Of a stretch of DNA of 64,000 bases, positions 1 through 10,316 are shown in pieces. Below the pieces are notes generated by a model, which was given only the letters and a program-made list of their open reading frames with translations, was not told the origin of the DNA and ran no database searches. This stretch comes from Triglochin maritima (taxonomy: Eukaryota > Streptophyta > Magnoliopsida > Alismatales > Juncaginaceae): positions 28,766,053 through 28,830,052 of the forward strand of contig OY821775.1 of the NCBI GenBank assembly GCA_963682175.1. Direction: 5' to 3'. The translations under genes and the position numbers were made by a program. How positions within the stretch are numbered: position 1 is the stretch's first letter; each line of letters opens with the position of its first letter.

Positions 1-1563
1 GATAGAGAATGAAGGAGAATAAGAGGGAAGAGGCGTGAGAGAAGGAGAGAGGGCACGAGAAAGGTAGAGAAGCGAGGGAAGGAGGAGAGAAGAGGAAGAG
101 AGAGAAGGAAGAGAGGGGAAGTAGAGGGGAGAAAGGAGAATATATATGGGGAGAAGGAGTGGGATAGAAGGAGAGAGAGCGAGAGACGAAGAGAGAGGAG
201 GAGAAGGGAAAAAGGAGGATAGGGAAGGATAGGAAGAGGGAGAGAGAAGAAGAAGAGAGATGGATAAGAAGGGAGAGGAGAAGGAGAGGGATTCGGAGGG
301 AGATAGAGATGAAGAGAGGGAGAAGAGGGAAGAGTGGGAGAGAGGTAAAGGAGAGAAGAGAGAGGGGTAGAGAGGTAGTGTGAGAAATACAGAGGGAAGG
401 AAGAGACGGAGAGAGAGAGAATGGAGAGGAGAGAGAAGGAGAGGGAGAAAAGGACAAGGGAGAGAAAGCAGAAGAGAGGAAGATAAAGAGAGAGGGATAA
501 AGAGAAGAGGGATAAAGGAGGGAGGGAGAGAAGAAAGAGAAAGACGGAGAAGGGGAGAGAAAATGAGAAGGGAGAAGGGAGGAGGAGAAGGATAATGAGA
601 ACGAGAGAGGAGAGAGGAGGGAAGAGAGAGAAGAGGAGAGAAGCAGAGGTAGGTAGAGAAGTCAAGGAGAAGAGAGAAGGGAGGGAGAGAGAGAGAGAGA
701 GAAGGACAGAGACAGAGAAGAGAGAAGGACAGAGACAGAGAAGAGAAAAGAGGGATAGGGATTGGGAGAGAAGGAGAATAGGAAAGAGGTGAGAGAGATG
801 CGAAGAGAGAGGAGGGAGAAGAAGGGAGAGAGATCGAGAGGAGTAGAAGGAGTTAGTTGGGGAGGGGGATAAGAAGGAGAGGGGTAAGAGGGAGATAGAG
901 AAGAGCAAGGATAAGAGGAGAGAGAGATAAGAAGAGCGAGAGGGAGAGAGGAGAGAGGGAGGGGAACGAGAGGGAGATGACGAGATAAAGAAGGGACGGT
1001 AAGAGAAAAGAGGAGACTAGAGGGGGAACGAGAGGAGACGGAGGGACAAGAGGAGAAGGAGAGAGAAAGCGGGAGAGAGAGAAGGAGAGGGGAGGAGAGA
1101 GAGGGAGGGGGAGAAGAGGGAGGGGACGAGAGGAGAGAAAATAGAAGTAGAAAGAGCGGAGGAGAGGAAGAGAGGGAGAAGAGGGAAGAGAGAGAAGAAG
1201 AAGAAGAAGAAGAAGAAGAAGGATAGAGGAGGAGAGGTTGAACGAGAGAATGAGAAGAGGATAGAGAAGGAAAGGAGGAGGAGAGGGAATAGGGAAGGGA
1301 ACGGGATAGAGAAGGGAGGGTAGAGATAGAGAGTGAGAGAGAGAAGGAGCGAGAGAGATAGAGGAGGAGAGACGAAACGGGAGAGGAGAGAGATAAGGAG
1401 AAAGAGAAGGGGAGAGCAGGAGAGAAAAGGGAGAAGGGAGTGAGTGTTAAAAGAAAGATGAGGGAAGAGGATAGGAGAGAGGAGAAGAGGGAGAAGGGGA
1501 GAGGAGAAGGGAGAGAGAGAACGGGAAGAGGAGCAATGAAGGGAAGGAGGAGATGAGAGAGAA

Positions 1564-1690
1564 GGTGTCCCCCATCCTTCTCATCCTCCCTCTACTCCTC
1601 TAGTTCCCTTCTCGTTATCCTCTCTCTTCTTCTCCTTCTCCCCCTCTTACTCCTCTCTTCCTTCTATCCATGTAAGGATAACGAGAGGAG
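1564..1690. repeat. Strand-switch block of the satellite (reference copy)
   Basis: From ggtgtcccc onwards the + strand becomes pyrimidine-rich for about 110 bp, then returns to purine after tccatgtaaggataacgag. A perfect 10-bp inverted repeat, CTCGTTATCC at 1611-1620 and GGATAACGAG at 1676-1685, encloses a 55-base loop. The block recurs once per monomer and is among the best conserved parts of it. Variants: a cccccatcc start here where most copies read ccccccctcc, a tttttctcc form in the 30.4-35.5 kb copies, and atccaagtaagg at 17.55 kb. Function unknown. It may be a small inverted piece of the satellite itself. Confidence 0.88.
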
Positions 1691-3408
1691 AGAGTAAGAG
1701 GGAGATATACGAGGAGAAGAGGGAAGAGGAGAGAGAGGGGAAAAGAGGGAAGAGAGTCAAGAAGAAGAAGAGAGAAGGAAGAGGGAGAGAGAAGGAGAGA
1801 ATAGGGAAGGGGAGAGGAAACGAGAGAAGAGGAGATAGATAAGGGTAGAGAGATAGAGAAGGGAGAGCAGAGAGAGAAGGAGAGAGGAGATAGAGAATGG
1901 AGAGAAGGGAGAGCAGAGAGAGAAGCAGAGAGGAGATAGAGAATGGAGAGAAGGGAGAGAGGAGAGGGAAAAAGGGGAAGCGAGCGACAGAAGGAGAGGG
2001 AGAGAGTAGAAGAAGAGAGAAGGAGAGAGGATAAGGAGAGAGGGAACGAGTGAGAAGGAGAAGAGAAAGTGGATAAGAGGGAGAACGAGAGAGAATGAGA
2101 AAAGGAGAAGCGAGAGGATGCGAGATGAGGAGAGAGAGAAAGAGAGAGAGAGAGGGACAAGAGGGAGATGGCGGAGAGAGAAAGGAGAGTGGGAGAAGAA
2201 GAAGACGAAGAGAAGGAGAAGAGGGAAGAGGAGGGGAGAGGTGGAGAAGAAAAGAGAGACGGAGAGCGAGAATGAGAGATAGAGAAGGGAGAGATGAGAG
2301 TGGAGAAAAGAGGACAAGAAGAGTAGAGAGAGAAGGAGGGGGGAGAGAGGAAGAGAAAAGAGTAGAGGGGAGAGAAGGAAGAGAGGATAAAGAAGGGAAA
2401 GGGAGGGAAAAGGAGAAACGAGAGAAGTAGAGGGAGGAGAGAGGACGGAGAAGAAGGAAGAGAGAGAGCGAGAGATGGAGGGGAAGAAGGAGGGAGTGGA
2501 GAAGAGGATAAGAGTGAGATAGAGAATGAAGGAGAATAAGAGGGAAGAGGCGTGAGAGAAGGAGAGAGGGCACGAGAGAGGTAGAGAAGCGAGGGAAGGA
2601 GGAGAGAAGAGGAAGAGAGAGAAGGAAGAGAGGGGAAGTAGAGGGGAGAAAGGAGAAGATATATATGGGGAGAAGGAGTGGGATAGAAGGAGAGAGAGCG
2701 AGAGACGGAGAGAGAGGAGGAGAAGGGAAAGAGGCGGATAGGGAAGGATAGGAAGAGGGAGAGAGAAGAAGAATAGAGATGGGTAAGAAGGGAGAGGAGA
2801 AGGAGAGGGAATCAGAGGGAGATAGAGATGAAGAGAGGGAGAAGAGGGAAGAGTGGGAGAGAGGTAAAGGAGAGAAGAGAGAGGGGTAGAGAGGTAGTTT
2901 GAGAAATACAGAGGGAAGGAAGAGACGGAGAGAGAGAGAATGGAGAGGAGAGAAGGAGAGGGAGAGAAGGAGAAGGGAGAGAAAGCAGGAGAGAGGGAGA
3001 TAAAGAGAGAGGGATAAGGAGAAGAGGGATAAAGGAGGGAGGGAGAGAAGAAAGAGAAAGACGGAGAAGGAGAGAGAAAATGAGAAGGGAGAAGGGAGGA
3101 GGAGAAGGATAATGAGAACGAGAGAGGAGAGATGAGGGAAGAGAGAGAAGAGGAGAGAAGGAGAGGAGAGGTAGGTAGAGAAGTCAAGGAGAAGAGAGAA
3201 GGGAGGGAGAGAGAGAAGGACAGAGACAGAGAAGAGAAAAGAGGGATAGGGATTGGGAGAGAAGAGAGAAGGACAGAGACAGAGAAGAGAAAAAAGGGAT
3301 AGTGATTGGGAGAGAAGAGAGAAGGAGAATAGGAAAGAGGTGAGAGAGATGGGAAGAGAGAGGAGGGAGAAGAAGGGAGAGAGATCGAGAGGAGTAGAAG
3401 GAGTTAGT

Positions 3409-3443
3409 GGGGGAGGGGGATAAGAAGGAGAGGGGTAAGAGGG
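3409..3443 (+). other. G-run cluster, possible G-quadruplex (reference copy)
   Basis: Four G-runs (5, 5, 4 and 3 bases) lie at 3409-3413, 3415-3419, 3432-3435 and 3441-3443, with loops of 1, 12 and 5 bases. The cluster follows the satellite word ggagttagt and recurs in most monomers, for example near 5852, 8960, 19264, 27060, 32158, 39703, 43687 and 54647. The middle loop is longer than a classical quadruplex loop, so folding is only possible, not shown. Confidence 0.4.
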
Positions 3444-4107
3444 AGATAGAGAAGGAGAAAGAGGAGAGCGAGAAGGAGAGAGGAGAGAGGGAGGGGAACG
3501 AGAGGGAGATGACGAGATAAAGAAGGGACAGTGAGAGAAAAGAGGAGACTAGTGGGGGAACGAGAGGAGACGGAGGGACAAGAGGAGAAGGAGAGAGAGT
3601 GCGGGAGAGAGAGAAGGAGAGGGGAGGAGAGAGGGAGGGGGAGAAGAGGGAGGGGACGAGAGGAGACGGAGGGATGAGAGGAGAGAGAATAGAAGTAGAG
3701 AGAGAGCGGAGGAGAGGAAGAGAGGGAGAAGAGGGGAGAGAGAGAAGAAGAAGAAGAAGAAGGATAGAGGAGGAGAGGTTGAACGAGAGAATGAGAAGAG
3801 GATAGAGAAGGAAAGGAGGAGAGGGAATAGGGAAGGGAACGAGATAGAGAAGGGAGGGTAGAGATAGAGAGTGAGAGAGAGAAGGAGCGAGAGAGATAGA
3901 GGAGGAGAGACGAAACGGGAGAGGAGAGAGATAAGGAGAAAGAGAAGGGGAGAGGAGAGGAGGAGAGAAAAGGGAGAAGGGAGTGAGTGATAAAAGAAAG
4001 ATGAGGGAAGAGGATAGGAGAGAGGAGAAGAGGGAGAAGGGGAGAGGAGAAGGGAGAGAGAGAACGGGAAGAGGAGCAATGAAGGGAAGGAGGAGATAGA
4101 GAGAGAA

Positions 4108-7100
4108 GGTGTCCCCCCTCCTTCTCATCCTCCCTCTACTCCTCTAGTTCCCTTCTCGTTATCCTCTCTCTTCTTCTCCTTCTCCCCCTCTCACTCCTCT
4201 CTTCCTTCTATCCATGTAAGGATAACGAGAGAAGGAGAGAGTAAGAGGGAGATATACGAGGAGAAGAGGGAAGAGGAGAGAGAGGGAAAAGAGGGAAGAG
4301 AGTCAAGAAGAAGAAGAGAGAAGGAAGAGGGAGAGAGAAGGAGAGAATAGGGAAGGAGAGAGGAAACGAGAGAAGAGGAGATAGATAAGGGTAGAGAGAT
4401 AGAGAAGGGAGAGCAGAGAGAGAAGGAGAGAGGAGATAGAGAATGGAGAGAAGGGAGAGAGGAGAGGGAAAAAGGGGAAGCGAGCGACAGAAGGAGAGGG
4501 ACAGAGTAGAAGAAGAGAGAAGGAGAGAGGATAAGGAGAGAGTTAGAAGGATAAGGAGAGAGGGAACGAGTGAGAAGGAGAAGAGAAAGTGGATAAGAGG
4601 GAGAACGAGAGAGAATGAGAAAAGGAGAAGCGAGAGGATGCGAGATGAGGAGAGAGAGAAAGAGAGAGAGAAGGACAAGAGGGAGAGGGCGGAGAGAGAA
4701 AGGAGAGTGGGAGAAGAAGGAGACGAAGAGAAGGAGAAGAGGGAAGAGGAGGGGAGAGGTGGAGAAGAAAAGAGAGACAGAGAGCGAGAATGAGAGATAG
4801 AGTAGGGAGAGATGAGAGTGGAGAAAAGAGGACAAGAAGAGTAGAGAGAGAAGGAGGGGGGAGAGAGGAAGAGAAGGAAGAGAGGATAAAGAAGGGAAAG
4901 GGAGGGAAAAGGAGAAACGAGAGAAGTAGAGGGAGGAGAGAGGACGGAGAAGAAGGAAGAGAGAGAGCGAGAGATGGAGGGGAAGAAGGAGGGAGTGGAG
5001 AAGAGGATAAGAGGGAGATAGAGAATGAAGGAGAATAAGAGGGAAGAGGCGTGAGAGAAGGAGAGAGGGCACGAGAGAGGTAGAGAAGCGAGGGAAGGAG
5101 GAGAGAAGAGGAAGAGAGAGAAGGAAGAGAGGGGAAGTAGAGGGGAGAAAGGAGAAGATATATATGGGGAGAAGGAGTGGGATAGAAGGAGAGAGAGCGA
5201 GAGACGGAGAGAGAGGAGGAGAAGGGAAAGAGGAGGATAGGGAAGGATAGGAAGAGGGAGAGAGAAGAAGAAGAGAGATGGATAAGAAGGGAGAGGAGAA
5301 GGAGAGGGAATCGGAGCGAGATAGAGATGAAGAGAGGGAGAAGAGGGAAGAGTGGGAGAGAGGTAAAGGAGAGAAGAGAGAGGGGTAGAGAGGTAGTGTG
5401 AGAAATACAGAGGGAAGGAAGAGACGGAGAGAGAGAGAATGGAGAGGAGAGAGAAGGAGAGGGAGAAAAGGAGAAGGGAGAGAAAGCAGGAGAGAGGGAG
5501 ATAAAGAGAGAGGGATAAGGAGAAGAGGGATAAAGGAGGGAGGGAGAGAAGAAAGAGAAAGACGGAGAAGGAGAGAGAAAATGAGAAGGGAGAAGGGAGG
5601 AGGAGAAGGATAATGAGAACGAGAGAGGAGAGAGGAGGGAAGAGAGAGAAGAGGAGAGAAGCAGAGGAGAGGTAGGTAGGTAGAGAAGTCAAGGAGAAGA
5701 GAGAAGGGAGGGAGAGAGAGAAGGACAGAGACAGAGAAGAGAAAAGAGGGATAGGGATTGGGAGAGAAGGAGAATAGGAAAGAGGTGAGAGAGATGGGAA
5801 GAGAGAGGAGCGAGAAGAAGGGAGAGAGATCGAGAGGAGTAGAAGGAGTTAGTGGGGGAGGGGGATAAGAAGGAGAGGGGTAAGAGGGAGATAGAGAAGG
5901 AGAAAGAGGAGAGCAAGGATAAGAGGAGAGAGAGATAAGAAGAGCGAGAAGGAGAGAGGAGAGAGGGAGGGGAACGAGAGGGAGATGATGAAATAAAGAA
6001 GGGACGGTGAGAGAAAAGAGGAGACTAGTGGGGGAACGAGAGGAGACGGAGGGACAAGAGGAGAAGGAGAGAGAGAGCGGGAGAGAGAGAAGGAGAGGGG
6101 AGGAGAGAGAGGGAGGGGGAGAAGAGGGAGTGGACGAGAGGAGAGAGAAGAGAAGTAGAGAGAGAGCGGAGAGCGAGAATGAGAGATAGAGAAGGGAGAG
6201 ATGAGAGTGGAGAAAAGAGGACAAGAAGAGTAGAGAGCGAAGGAGGGGGGAGAGAGGAAGAGAAAAGAGTAGAGGGGAGAGAAGGAAGAGAGGATAAAGA
6301 AGGGAAAGGGAGGGAAAAGGAGAAACGAGAGAAGTAGAGGGAGGAGAGAGGACGGAGAAGAAGGAAGAGAGAGAGTGAGAGATGGAGGGGAAGGAGGGAG
6401 TGGAGAAGAGGATAAGAGGGAGATAGAGAATGAAGGAGAATAAGAGGGAAGAGGCGTGAGAGAAGGAGAGAGGGCACGAGAGAGGTAGAGAAGCGAGGGA
6501 AGGAGGAGAGCAAGGATAAGAGGAGAGAGAGATAAGAAGAGCGAGAAGGAGAGAGGAGAGAGGGAGGGGAACGAGAGGGAGATGACGAGATAAAGAAGGG
6601 ACGGTGAGAGAAAAGAGGAGACTAGTGGGGGAACGAGAGGAGACGGAGGGACAAGAGGAGAAGGAGAGAGAGAGCGGGAGAGAGAGAAGGAGAGGGGAGG
6701 AGAGAGAGGGAGGGGGAGAAGAGGGAGTGGACGAGAGGAGACGGAGGGATGAGAGGAGAGAGAAGAGAAGTAGAGAGAGAGCGGAGGAGAGGAAGAGAGG
6801 GAGAAGAGGAAAGAGAGAGAAGAAGAAGAAGAAGAAGGATAGAGGAGGAGAGGTTGAACGAGAGAATGAGAAGAGGATAGAGAAGGAAAGGAGGAGGAGA
6901 GGGAATAGGGAAGGGAATGAGATAGAAAAGGAGGGTAGAGATAGAGAGTGAGAGAGAGACGGAGCGAGAGAGATAGAGGAGGAGAGACGAAACGGGAGAG
7001 GAGAGAGATAAGGAGAAAGAGAAGGGGAGAGGAGAGGAGGAGAGAAAAGGGAGAAGGGAGTGAGTGATAAAAGAAAGATGAGGGAAGAGGATAGGAGAGA

Positions 7101-7184
7101 GGAGAAGAGGGAGAAGGGGAGAGGAGAAGGGAGAGAGAGAACGGGAAGAGGAGCAATGAAGGGAAGGAGGAGATAGAGAGAGAA
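4108..7184. repeat. Expanded recombinant satellite monomer
   Basis: This monomer is 3077 bp where 2.53 kb is usual. Around 6168-6172 the sequence passes from the agagagcggag part of the monomer back to the earlier agcgagaatgag part. It then runs about 330 bp and jumps forward again near 6508 (gaggagag to caaggataagagg). As a result the segment containing gagcaaggataagagg occurs twice, near 5911 and near 6508. This is the product of unequal exchange between registers within the monomer. Confidence 0.75.
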
Positions 7185-7727
7185 GGTGTCCCCCCTCCTT
7201 CTCATCCTCCCTCTACTCCTCTAGTTCCCTTCTCGTTATCCCCTCTCTTCTTCTCCTTCTTCCCCTCTCACTCCTCTCTTCCTTCTATCCATGTAAGGAT
7301 AACGAGAGAAGGAGAGAGTAAGAGGGAGATATACGAGGACAAGAGGGAAGAGGAGAGAGAGGGGAAAAGAGGGAAGAGAGTCAAGAAGAAGAAGAGAGAA
7401 GGAAGAGGGAGAGAGAAGGAGAGAATAGGGAAGGAGAGAGGAAACGAGAGAAGAGGAGATAGATAAGGGTAGAGAGATAGAGAAGGGAGAGTAGAGAGAG
7501 AATGAGAGAGGAGATAGAGAATGGAGAGAAGGGAGAGAGGAGAGGGAAAAAGGGGAAGCGAGCGACAGAAGGAGAGGGAGAGAGTAGAAGAAGAGAGAAG
7601 GAGAGAGGATAAGGAGAGAGTTAGAAGGATAAGGAGAGAGGGAACGAGTGAGAAGGAGAAGAGAAAGTGGATAAGAGGGAGAACGAGAGAGAATGAGAAA
7701 AGGAGAAGCGAGAGGATGCGAGATGAG

Positions 7728-7760
<33 letters not shown>

Positions 7761-10174
7761 GGACAAGAGGGAGAGGGCGGAGAGAGAAAGGAGAGTGGGA
7801 GAAGAAGGAGACGAAGAGAAGGAGAAGAGGGAAGAGGAGGGGAGAGGTGGAGAAGAAAAGAGAGACGGAGAGCGAGAATGAGAGATAGAGAAGGGAGAGA
7901 TGAGAGTGGAGAAAAGAGGACAAGAAGAGTAGAGAGAGAAGGAGGGGGGAGAGAGGAAGAGAAAAGAGTAGAGGGGAGAGAAGGAAGAGAGGATAAAGAA
8001 GGGAAAGGGAGGGAAAAGGAGAAACGAGAGAAGTAGAGGGAGGAGAGAGGACGAAGAAGAAGGAAGAGAGAGAGAGCGAGAGATGGAGGGGAAGAAGGAG
8101 GGAGTGGAGAAGAGGATAAGAGGGAGATAGAGAATGAAGGAGAATAAGAGGGAAGAGGTGTGAGAGAAGGAGAGAGGGCACGAGAGAGGTAGAGAAGCGA
8201 GGGAAGGAGGAGAGAAGAGGAAGAGAGAGAAGGAAGAGAGGGGAAGTAGAGGGGAGAAAGAAGAAGATATATATGGGGAGAAGGAGTGGGATAGAAGGAG
8301 AGAGAGCAAGAGACGGAGAGAGAGGAGGAGAAGGGAAAGAGGAGGATAGGGAAGGATAGGAAGAGGGAGAGAGAAGAAGAAGAGAGATGGATAAGAAGGG
8401 AGAGGAGAAGGAGAGGGAATCAGAGGGAGATAGAGATGAAGAGAGGGAGAAGAGGGAAGAGTGGGAGAGACGTAAAGGAGAGAAGAGAGAGGGGTAGAGA
8501 GGTAGTGTGAGAAATACAGAGGGAAGGAAGAGACAGAGAGAGAGAATGGAGAGGAGAAAGAAGGAGAGGGAGAAAAGGAGAAGGGAGAGAAAGCAGGAGA
8601 GAGGGAGATAAAGAGAGAGGGATAAGGAGAAGAGGGATAAATGAGGGAGGGAGAGAAGAAAGAGAAAGACGGAGAAGGAGAGAGAAAATGAGAAGGGAGA
8701 AGGGAGGAGGAGAAGGATAATGAGAACGAGAGAGGAGAGAGGAGGGAAGAGAGAGAAGAGGAGAGAAGCAGAGGAGAGGTAGGTAGGTAGAGAAGTCAAG
8801 GAGAAGAGAGAAGGGAGGGAGAGAGAGAAGGACAGAGACAGAGAAGAGAAAAGAGGGATAGGGATTGGGAGAGAAGGAGAATAGGAAAGAGGTGAGAGAG
8901 ATGGGAAGAGAGAGGAGCGAGAAGAAGGGAGAGAGATCGAGAGGAGTAGAAGGAGTTAGTGGGGGAGGGGGATAAGAAGGAGAGGGGTAAGAGGGAGATA
9001 GAGAAGGAGAAAGAGGAGAGCAAGGATAAGAGGAGAGAGAGATAAGAAGAGCGAGAAGGAGAGAGGAGAGAGGGAGGGGAACGAGAGGGAGATGATGAGA
9101 TAAAGAAGGGACGGTGAGAGAAAAGAGGAGACTAGTGGGGGAACGAGAGGAGACGGAGGGACAAGAGGAGAAGGAGAGAGAGAGCGGGAGAGAGAGAAGG
9201 AGAGGGGAGGAGAGAGAGGGAGGGGGAGAAGAGGGAGTGGACGAGAGGAGACGGAGGGATGAGAGGAGAGAGAAGAGAAGTAGAGAGAGAGCGGAGGAGA
9301 GGAAGAGAGGGAGAAGAGGGGAGAGAGAGAAGAAGAAGAAGAAGAAGGATAGAGGAGGAGAGGTTGAACGAGAGAATGAGAAGAGGATAGAGAAGGAAAG
9401 GAGGAGGAGAGGGAATAGGGAAGGGAATGAGATAGAAAAGGAGGGTAGAGATAGAGAGTGAGAGAGAGAAGGAGCGAGAGAGATAGAGGAGGAGAGACGA
9501 AACGGGAGAGGAGAGAGATAAGGAGAAAGAGAAGGGGAGAGGAGAGGAGGAGAGAAAAGGGAGAAGGGAGTGAGTGATAAAAGAAAGATGAGGGAAGAGG
9601 ATAGGAGAGAGGAGAAGAGGGAGAAGGGGAGAGGAGAAGGGAGAGAGAGAACGGGAAGAGGAGCAATGAAGGGAAGGAGGAGATACAGAGAGAAGGTGTC
9701 CCCCCTCCTTCTCATCCTCCCTCTACTCCTCTAGTTCCCTTCTCGTTATCCCCTCTCTTCTTCTCCTTCGTCCCCTCTCACTCCTCTCTTCCTTCTATCC
9801 ATGTAAGGATAACGAGAGAAGGAGAGGGAATCAGAGGGAGATAGAGATGAAGAGAGGGAGAAGAGGGAAGAGTGGGAGAGACGTAAAGGAGAGAAGAGAG
9901 AGGGGTAGAGAGGTAGTGTGAGAAATACAGAGGGAAGGAAGAGACAGAGAGAGAGAATGGAGAGGAGAGAGAAGGAGAGGGAGAAAAGGAGAAGGGAGAG
10001 AAAGCAGGAGAGAGGGAGATAAAGAGAGAGGGATAAGGAGAAGAGGGATAAATGAGGGAGGGAGAGAAGAAAGAGAAAGACGGAGAAGGAGAGAGAAAAT
10101 GAGAAGGGAGAAGGGAGGAGGAGAAGGATAATGAGAACGAGAGAGGAGAGAGGAGGGAAGAGAGAGAAGAGGAG

Positions 10175-10191
10175 AGAAGGAGAGGAGAGGT
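10175..10191. repeat. Left target-site duplication of LINE A
   Basis: The 17 bases agaaggagaggagaggt here recur at 16549-16565, directly after the poly(A) tail of LINE A. Joining the two flanks (…gagaggt then aggtagagaagtc…) restores the normal satellite order seen near 3165. This confirms a clean retrotransposition event. The first base may belong to the poly(A) tail. Confidence 0.9.
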
Positions 10192-10316
10192 GAGGGAGAT
10201 AGAGCGAAAAGTCATGAGAGGAGAGAGAAGCTCTGGGTTTTGCGCATGGGGAACCTAGGGTTTCCTAGGCCGTTCACCCTTGTTTTTTCACAAAATCTTG
10301 CGATTTTCACACCAAA
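10192..10316 (+). promoter_or_regulatory. 5' leader of LINE A
   Basis: A short leader precedes the ORF1 ATG. It is purine-rich at first, then from aaaagtcatgagagg onwards matches LINE B, including gagagagaagctctgg. The latter word is also in the leader of ORF1-only element C near 36597-36611. An out-of-frame ATG at 10246 opens a short overlapping frame that is probably not coding. The internal promoter expected of a LINE would lie here or within the first part of ORF1; no specific promoter motif is visible. Confidence 0.5.

Larger units (their letters stand above)
1..10191. repeat. Purine-strand satellite array, segment 1
   Basis: The + strand is almost pure A/G, with isolated C and T, and repeats at long range. 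Strand-switch blocks start at 1564, 4108, 7185 and 9695, giving monomers of 2544, 3077 and 2510 bp. Successive monomers match along their whole length, including rare non-purine words such as atatatatgggg, gcgacagaagg and gttagtggggg. Long open frames here (Arg/Glu-rich on +, Ser/Leu-rich on -) have no domain and arise because a CT-only strand cannot spell a stop codon. The window opens inside a monomer, so the array continues upstream. Near 9820 the monomer jumps from just after the block to an offset about 1 kb downstream, an internal deletion. Confidence 0.93.

Noticed and set aside
1200..1220. GAA run as a disease-type expanded repeat
   Set aside because: Runs stay under about 40 bp and vary mildly between monomers; ordinary microsatellite behaviour.
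4191..7205. Minus-strand open frame of 1004 codons, and similar 300-800-codon frames elsewhere
   Set aside because: It is Ser/Leu/Pro/Phe-rich low complexity with several overlapping frames open at once. A CT-only strand cannot form TAA, TAG or TGA, so openness is a composition effect. No domain, and frames are not conserved between monomers.
7521..8036. Plus-strand Arg/Glu-rich frames in the satellite
   Set aside because: These are translations of GA repeats with no initiation context or conserved length. Shadows of composition.
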